Shown here piece after piece: positions 58,035-64,000 of a stretch of DNA of 64,000 nt. Source of the DNA: Neoarius graeffei (lineage: Eukaryota > Chordata > Actinopteri > Siluriformes > Ariidae); NCBI RefSeq assembly GCF_027579695.1, contig NC_083571.1:36412943-36476942 (forward strand), in the 5' to 3' direction. Numbering within the stretch: the first letter of the stretch is position 1; each line of letters opens with the position of its first letter. Both the position numbers and the translations under genes were made by a program. The notes beneath the pieces are model-generated. The model was not told where the DNA came from. It saw only the letters and a program-made list of their open reading frames with translations, and made no database searches.

Positions 58035-58429
58035 GGGCGGCACGGTGGTGTAGTGATTAGCGCTGTTGCCTCACAGCAAGAAGGTCCTGGGTTCGAGCCC
58101 CGGGGCCGGTGAGGGCCTTTCTGTGCGGAGTTTGCATGTTCTCCCCGTGTCCGCGTGGGTTTCCTCCGGGTGCTCCGGTTTCCCCCACAGTCCAAAGACA
58201 TGCAGGTTAGGTTAACTGGTGACTCTAAATTGACCGTAGGTGTGAATGTGAGTGTGAATGGTTGTCTGTGTCTATGTGTCAGCCCTGCGATGACCTGGCG
58301 ACTTGTCCAGGGTGTACCCCGCCTTTCGCCCGTGGTCAGCTGGGATGGGCTCCGGCTTGCCTGCGACCCTGTAGAAGGATAAAGCGGCTAGAGATAATGA
58401 GATGAGATGAGATGAGATGAGATGAGATG
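58035..58429 (+). mobile_element. DANA/mermaid-type SINE, 15-bp target duplication
   Basis: AGAAGTTCCTTACAG flanks it (58020-58034 and 58430-58444). The B unit has the empty site near 37167. The tail has five GATGA units, and few changes from the other copies suggest a young insertion. Confidence 0.95.
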
Positions 58430-58756
58430 AGAAGTTCCTTACAGCTCTTTGATACCTACATTTGGATCATCTCTTCTTTAATTTGAGAGTCCTGTGTCTC
58501 ATGATATAACCTATCCCTAATAATAAAAAAAAATATGGAAGGGTGAGCACAAAATTCGGCTGGATTTGCTGTCTGTCAATTATTCCCACTTGATTGAACA
58601 CCTACCTCAGGTTTTTGTCTCATGACTGCTCCAAGGGGAACTCCCGAGGGGAATCCCTGTGTGGCAGTGGGGGTGTGGTCAAGCATCAGTTTAAGAATGG
58701 AGGGCAGAGTCAGGGAAGTTGTGTGGCAATGTGAGCACACCTGTTGTCAGCTGATG

Positions 58757-58814
<58 letters not shown>
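58757..58814. repeat. (GT)n microsatellite in the LTR
   Basis: About 29 GT units; the B-unit LTR has about 15 at the same place (37496-37524). Confidence 0.95.
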
Positions 58815-58817
<3 letters not shown>

Positions 58818-59047
58818 AGTGATGACAGAGCATTGAAAATGAGGGGGAGAGTGAAGAGGTGGCTGTCTCGCAACCACAGCATGTGTGTGTGTATATGTGT
58901 ATATATGTGCAAGTTGATGTTAAGCTGAAAAGCAAGAGTCAAAATAAATAAGACTGTGTGCAGTATCATTTTCCTGCCTGTCTGCACTTCAGTGTTCCAT
59001 CCACCCTCAGGGAGATACTACACTGGTGCCGACATCCAGGACACTGA

Positions 59048-59760
59048 ATGGAACTGCTCATGGAATCCTCCCCATTTAAAGACCTTGTCCATGCCCTTGC
59101 CGATGCCCAACCAATCCAACACCAAGCACTGATCGCCCTGTGCAAAGAACAGGAGCTGTGCTTTGAGGCCTTCTTGCAGGCTTGGCAGAAAGTTTGTCAG
59201 GCATTCTGGCACTTGCTCATGTTGGCGGGGCATCCATGGACCTCTCTGTCAGCACCCTCACAAAGATGGGGTCTCATGACAACCCAGAAACCCTGCTCAT
59301 GCTCTTTGAGGAAGCTGTAGAGGCATGGGGGTGGCTGGTCGAGCAATGAGTGGCTCGTTTTCTGCCACTCCTCACTGGAGAAGCCCAGCTCACTGCCCAA
59401 CAGCTGCCTGTTGACAGCCCGCTCAACTATGCTGACTTGAAGTGAGCTGTCTTGCAGCTTGTCGGCTGCACCCCAAAACAACATCATCAGTGTTTCCGCA
59501 TGCTGACACTGGATGAAGTTGGCCGGCCATTTGCTTTCGACCCACTATTCCAGGATGTCTGCCACTGGTGTCTGAGGGCAGAAGACAGTGACGCCGAGGG
59601 GATCATCAATGCTGTGGTGTTGGAGCAGTTCATCACACAGCTGCCAGAAGGGATAGTGGAGTGGGTCCGTTGCCACTACCTGGTGTTGCTGGATTGTGTG
59701 ATTGAGTTGGCAGAGGGCCATCTGGCAGTGATTCCAGTGACAGGCGGACATCCAGCCTCT
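59048..59760 (+). pseudogene. Gmr1-like gag
   Basis: Begins MELLMESSPFKDLVHALADA. A frameshift near 59270 leads into PETLLMLFEEAVEAWGWLVE, then LTGEAQLTAQQLPVDSPLNY and RAEDSDAEGIINAVVLEQF. Two internal TGA codons (about 59347 and 59442) are present. It is the best-preserved of the three copies of this gag. Confidence 0.8.
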
Positions 59761-60014
59761 TCTCTCTCTCTCTCCCTCCCTCCCTCCTTCAATTCCCCCT
59801 CTTCCCATCCCCACCCCATCCCTGCACCATGGAAAGGGGGGCTGACCCTCCCAGCCAGCTTGCTGAGCCTGTGGTGTTCCCTCCTTCCTCCCATTATGTG
59901 TCTGTGTCTTCTCCCACTCAGGTGAGTGATCCCGGCAATGCCAGTGCATAGGTGAAGCCTGGGCAGGTATCCTGGATCTGCGGGGAGTCTTGGCATTTCC
60001 ATAACCAGTGACAA

Positions 60015-60374
60015 GTGCTGGAGGTGTGTGCCATGTTCTGGATCCCTGATGTGCCAGAGACCACCTTCGATTGGGCTGGAGCACATTGCATATTGGTGAG
60101 CATTGAAGGGGAAACATATCACGCATTGGTGGATTCCAGTTGTAATCAGACCTCAGTCCACCAAAGCCTGGTTCTAGGTGAGGCATTAGGGGGAGCACAA
60201 CTGGTGAAGATTTTATGTACACATGAGGATGTTCATGAATATTCACTACTATCCATTCACATCATATTTTGGGGAACAATACATAGTGTACAAGTGATAG
60301 TTAGCCCGCGCCTCACCCACCCACTGATTCCGGGGACAGATTGGCCAGGGTTAAATGTTTTATGGAACGTGTAG
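60015..60374 (+). pseudogene. Gmr1-like protease
   Basis: The frame is open: TYHALVDSSCNQTSVHQSLV (active-site Asp kept, Gly changed to Ser) and SPRLTHPLIPGTDWPGL. Confidence 0.75.
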
Positions 60375-60639
60375 TTGTGGGCTGATCCTGCAGTAGAGTG
60401 TCACATGGAGATCCCAGTGTGGCATTGTCTGGGAAAGCAGTTAGTGCGTCAGTGTGATATGGAGAAATGGGAGCAGCCAACCCATCTCTCTCTCAGGGAT
60501 TCCCTTGAGGATTTCCTCTTTGCTCAAACACAAGAGAAGACTCTGCATCATTCTTTTGACTGAGAGTAGTCAATGGTCAGACCCTCCAGCCAAATGCAAC
60601 ACTCTCCTTCCTGTACATCACGATTATTAAAGATAGGTT

Positions 60640-61420
60640 ATACTGAGTGATGCAGGACACTCATACCCGTGAGGAAATAACCCAGTTGTTAATCCCAAAG
60701 AACCCTTGGGAAATCTTATTCCATGTGGCTCAATTTAACCCTATGGACAGATACTTAGGTCAGGATAAGACACGAGCCCGAATAATGGCCCAGTTCTATT
60801 GGCCAGGGATTTCGGGGATGACCATAGGGGGTGTGTGGCATGCTGCGAATGCCAGTTGGTGAACCTGGTGGCCACTCCAAAAGGGTCCTTGTGCCCTCTT
60901 CTCCTATTCGAGATCCCCTTCGAAAGAATTGGTATGGATCTTGTCAGTCCATTGCATCAGTCGGCATGAGGATTTTGTTTTATTTGTCTCCTAATGGACT
61001 ATGCGATGTGATGCCCAGAAGCAGCCCCACTGCATAACATTTGGCAATGTGACAGAGGTACTGTTTAAAATTATGTCCCAAGTCAGGACTCCCAAAGAAA
61101 TCCTGACTGACCAAGGCACTACATTAAGGTCATGCACAGTTTGTGAACTTTGTGAGTTATTTTGGGTTAAATCTATCCACACCAGCATTTTTCACCCACA
61201 AACAGATGGCCTGGTCAAATGCTTCAACCAAACTCTTAAAAACTTGAATTCATAAGTTTGTAAATGAAAAGACATATTTGGGATAAATGGCTTGAGCCCC
61301 TGTTGTTCACCATTCCAGAGGTTCCATAAGGAAATCCACAGGGTTCTCCGCATTTGAATTATTATATGTGTGTAAGCCTAGCGGCATTTTGGGAAGAGGG
61401 AAAACAGAGGTTTTTCACCT
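60640..61420 (+). pseudogene. Gmr1-like integrase, catalytic Glu lost
   Basis: H2C2 piece HVAQFNPMDRYLGQDKTRAR and FYWPGISG, first Asp in RIGMDLV (60930), second in ILTDQGTT (61100). The third motif reads DGLVKCFNQTLK, with Lys in place of the catalytic Glu. Several frameshifts. It ends near 61420 beside the duplicated receptor flank. Confidence 0.8.
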
Positions 61421-61574
61421 TTGCTTAGAGAGTGGGAGGTTTTGCCAGTCTCCGCCCACCAATCATTTACACATCGCCACTGAACAGTCTCTGAGGACAT
61501 GAATGTGAAGTTTGTACATTTACAGACTGCTGAATTCTGCCATCTCTGTGGTGCCTCTCTGGTCTGTTTGATAG

Positions 61575-61681
61575 GACACCGAAATCAGACAGACAATATA
61601 TTGAAATGGGGATCAGCACCACGGACAGCGCCTGTTTCTAATTCTAATCTGAACACTGGCACTCATGAGCTTTATGAGTAA
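61575..61681 (+). pseudogene. second copy of the possible ITIM last exon (Tyr lost)
   Basis: After GATAG the frame reads HRNQTDNILKWGSAPRTAPV, then SNSNLNTGTHELYE and TAA. The ITIM tyrosine of the copy at 30451 is Asn here. Confidence 0.35.
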
Positions 61682-62337
61682 TGCAGTGCCTAGTTACATT
61701 TATTACATTTATTAACCCAACAACATGGTGAGCCTCCTCATCTACATCCTTGGACTGATGTCTTTTGCAGTATTATTCTAATGTTGAAAATCATTACGTA
61801 TGAAACGTGATTCTTGACTGTCACATTTCTCACAACGACTGAAGCTATGATTTCTCTTGGGCTGAAGATCGACAGGATTCCAAGCAATTTTTCAGACATC
61901 AGAAGTGGACATTGATGCTAGGTGTATAATTGCTTTAAAATCCAACAGCATATAACTCCAGTGTTGCAAATGAGTGCATCAGTACAATTTCACTCGAATT
62001 GACCGTGTCTCTTTTTACACCTTTATTACTTTCTGTGCAAGTCAGAGGAAATGTAATGGAACTCATTTTCTAACCACAATACACCATGTGAAATCACCTC
62101 CTGAAAATGGGAATAGCACAGAAATTGTTTCGATAGTAAACTTTTCCTTAATTCAGCCATTCTGCAATGGCCTGACCCCTGAGCCCTGACCCTAGAACAG
62201 GAGGGAACAGTGGACTGGTGCATTGTGGTGCTGAGGAACTTGCAGAAGTCCTGGGTTTTTGCAGAAGATGTGACCAAAGCACAGACCTCAATGTCTAAGC
62301 CATGCAATATTAATACATTTACTCAATCTACAAACTC

Positions 62338-62707
62338 GGGCGGCACAGTGGTGTAGTGATTAGCGCTGTCACCTCACAGCAAGAAGGTCCAGGTTCGAGC
62401 CTCGTGGCTGGCGAGGGCCTTTCTGTGTGGAGTTTGCATGTTCTCCCCGTGTCCGCGTGGGTTTCCTCCAGGTGCTCCGGTTTCCCCCACAGTCCAAAGA
62501 CATGCAGGTTAGGTTAACTGGTGACTCTAAATTGACCATAGGTGTGAGTGTGAATAGTTGTCTGTGTCTATGTGTCAGCCCTGTGATGACCTGGCAACTT
62601 GTCCAGGGTGTACCCCACCTTTCGCCCATAGTCAGCTGGGATAGGCTCCAGCTTGCCTGCGACCCAGTAGAAGGATAAAGCAGCTGGAGATAATGAGATG
62701 AGATGAG
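62338..62707 (+). mobile_element. DANA/mermaid-type SINE, 13-bp target duplication
   Basis: AATCTACAAACTC flanks it at 62325-62337 and 62708-62720. The paralogous site near 31200 is empty. Confidence 0.95.
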
Positions 62708-63035
62708 AATCTACAAACTCAATGTTTTATGATTTTGGATTTGCCTGCTATCTTTGTTGTGGATGTTTTGACACTTGACCCAAATAGTTCCTTCGGAACT
62801 GTAGATCAATTGTGCAGTTCAATGCATTATTTTTGTGCAGTTGCAGAATGGGAATCATTATTTTCATAATTTATTATTTGCTTTCTTTTGGTACCAACAC
62901 TCACATGGTGAAGAGCTGCACTCTGTGGATGATGTCATGTCAGATATCACACCACTAAACTCAGATAATTGTATATTATACTCCTGTGAAGTCTTTTTTT
63001 TTAATTATCAATAAGGTCTTCTGTCTCTTCTGCTG

Positions 63036-63302
63036 GTGATGACAACTCAAGCCACAAAATCTGAAACAGGAAGTGATGACAAAAACCAGATGAACCATGC
63101 AGATAACCAGTGTGCAGCTCTGAGCACAGAGAGCTTCCACAGATTGGTCGAAGCCCCAGAATCCACCGTTGTTAAAAGGATCAGTTATCAGTTCTTAACA
63201 GTTCTCTGGAGTGAATCTGAACTCTACAACTGTGTTCACACTTCACCAGTCAGACTGAACTCTCACACAAATGAGCCATGGCCTGAAAAACACACCTTCT
63301 GA
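63036..63302 (+). other. second copy of the conserved small ORF
   Basis: MTTQATKSETGSDDKNQMNH to KHTF-stop, 88 codons, aligned without gaps to the ORF at 31511. Unknown function, possibly non-coding. Confidence 0.25.
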
Positions 63303-63430
63303 AAGCAATCTCACCTTCTTCCTGTTTTTGAGTTTTGCCTGTTTTTTCTTTGTAAGTTCTAATTGTGATTCTCTGCACTTTTATGATCTTGCATTCATGA
63401 TCTCATTCTTACAAAACTGAATGACAGGCA

Positions 63431-63434
63431 GCTG

Positions 63435-63492
<58 letters not shown>

Positions 63493-63606
63493 ACAGGAAT
63501 CTCAGTAAGAGGAGTTCAGGTCATTGCTGATCTCAGATCAGTTTAACATGGTCGTGGTTGAATCATCAGGCTCATTGACAACAGTGTAACTGACCCTAAC
63601 TTAGAT

Positions 63607-63677
<71 letters not shown>
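63431..63677. repeat. (CT)n and (AC)n microsatellites
   Basis: (CT)n at 63437-63488 and (AC)n at 63611-63677. Both are longer than in the paralogous copy (31899-31944 and 32070-32091). Confidence 0.95.
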
Positions 63678-63679
<2 letters not shown>

Positions 63680-63947
63680 GCTGCAGAATAAAACCGTAAG
63701 ACATGACTGTGTTTGTTTCTCTTTCAAATTTTCAAATTCCAGATGTGTCTTTAGTATTTATTATAAATGTGATCACAAACACACAAACAAGTGCACATTA
63801 TACAGCATTCATAAAGCAAACAAGTGACGTAAGTCAAAGTGGTGTGTGTGTGTGTTAATCTGATTTGACTGCAGGTTTCTGAAGCGTGTAAAAGACTTCA
63901 GTGTGACAACAGAATTCCCCCATTACACTCCTCTCACACTGATGTAC

Positions 63948-63951
<4 letters not shown>

Positions 63952-63987
<36 letters not shown>
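63952..63987. repeat. (AG)n microsatellite
   Basis: About 18 AG units near the window end. Confidence 0.95.
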
Positions 63988-63991
<4 letters not shown>

Positions 63992-64000
63992 AACAGCAGT

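Larger units (their letters stand above)
58660..61420 (+). mobile_element. third Gmr1-like copy: LTR, gag, protease, integrase; truncated
   Basis: LTR 58660-59022, then TGGTGCCGACATCC as tRNA-type primer site, gag, protease and integrase in that order. As in the element at 1-6380, no RT stands between protease and integrase. It ends inside integrase near 61420. The LTR and gag insertion site is the same as in the B unit (37396). Confidence 0.88.
61430..63930. repeat. segmental duplication unit (matches 30274-32345): flank of a next receptor unit
   Basis: Aligned along its length to the flank of gene A, with one extra SINE. In unit A this sequence runs straight into the receptor's last exons, so a further receptor copy probably lies just beyond 64000. 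That is inference. Confidence 0.8.

Noticed and set aside
58035..58110. tRNA genes at the SINE heads
   Set aside because: Repeated in six places with SINE bodies and target duplications; these are SINE 5' ends.

Overview
The window is nuclear DNA of a ray-finned fish, probably an otophysan such as a catfish, carp or tetra. This rests on tRNA-derived SINEs of the DANA/mermaid type, Tc1/mariner, hAT and piggyBac-type DNA transposons, Gypsy elements including Gmr1-like ones, an L1-type LINE and an L2/CR1-type LINE, many long dinucleotide repeats, and multi-exon genes with GT/AG splice sites. Species identity is inference. Nothing bacterial is present: no operons, rRNA, CRISPR or ordinary tRNA genes were seen.

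Host genes. The only convincing cellular genes are a tandem family of immunoglobulin V-set receptors on the minus strand. Each has a 37-nt leader exon, a V exon, a transmembrane exon and a cytoplasmic exon, joined in phase 1 throughout. Gene B (34128-35437, 261 codons) and gene C (43664-45000, 258 codons) read as intact inhibitory receptors with two ITIM-type tyrosines. Gene A (32468-33198) and gene D (54985-55821) are pseudogenes with identifiable lesions. Plus-strand fossils of the last exons lie at 18672-20093 (F) and 22251-22350 (G). The flanks are duplicated with the genes (30274-32345 matches 61430-63920; 35438-38300 matches 55822-59705). A further ITIM-like last exon on the plus strand is a possible relic of another receptor. 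The family resembles NITR-like or other teleost V-set receptors, but I cannot assign it to a named family.

Layout. 1-6380: Gmr1-like Gypsy, with integrase before reverse transcriptase, broken by a 1.8-kb solo LTR and a SINE. 6440-18610: L2-type LINE split by an internally deleted hAT and by an IR/DR Tc1 transposon with an intact transposase; that Tc1 holds a nearly full-length 5.7-kb L1. 18620-24310: receptor fossils, a 729-bp palindromic TTAA-flanked MITE, a truncated Gypsy and a second Tc1-like element. 24311-29661: Gypsy chromovirus (minus) with a foreign solo LTR in its integrase. 29902-38300: SINE, duplicated flank, genes A and B, SINE, Gmr1-like fragment. 38300-43600: gene-poor repeats. 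43604-46190: gene C. 46190-49970: a SINE broken by a young, internally deleted Tf1/sushi-type Gypsy whose self-priming site and -1 frameshift site can be read. 50111-54625: unknown sequence, then a second Gmr1-like lineage (minus). 54985-64000: gene D, its duplicated upstream flank, a third Gmr1-like copy, and the flank of a next receptor unit that runs off the window.

How it fits together. The host function is immune-cell surface recognition with inhibitory (SHP-type) signalling, expanded by tandem duplication. The transposon layers act mainly as a clock: several SINE insertions have an empty site in the paralogous unit, so the order of duplication and insertion can be reconstructed.
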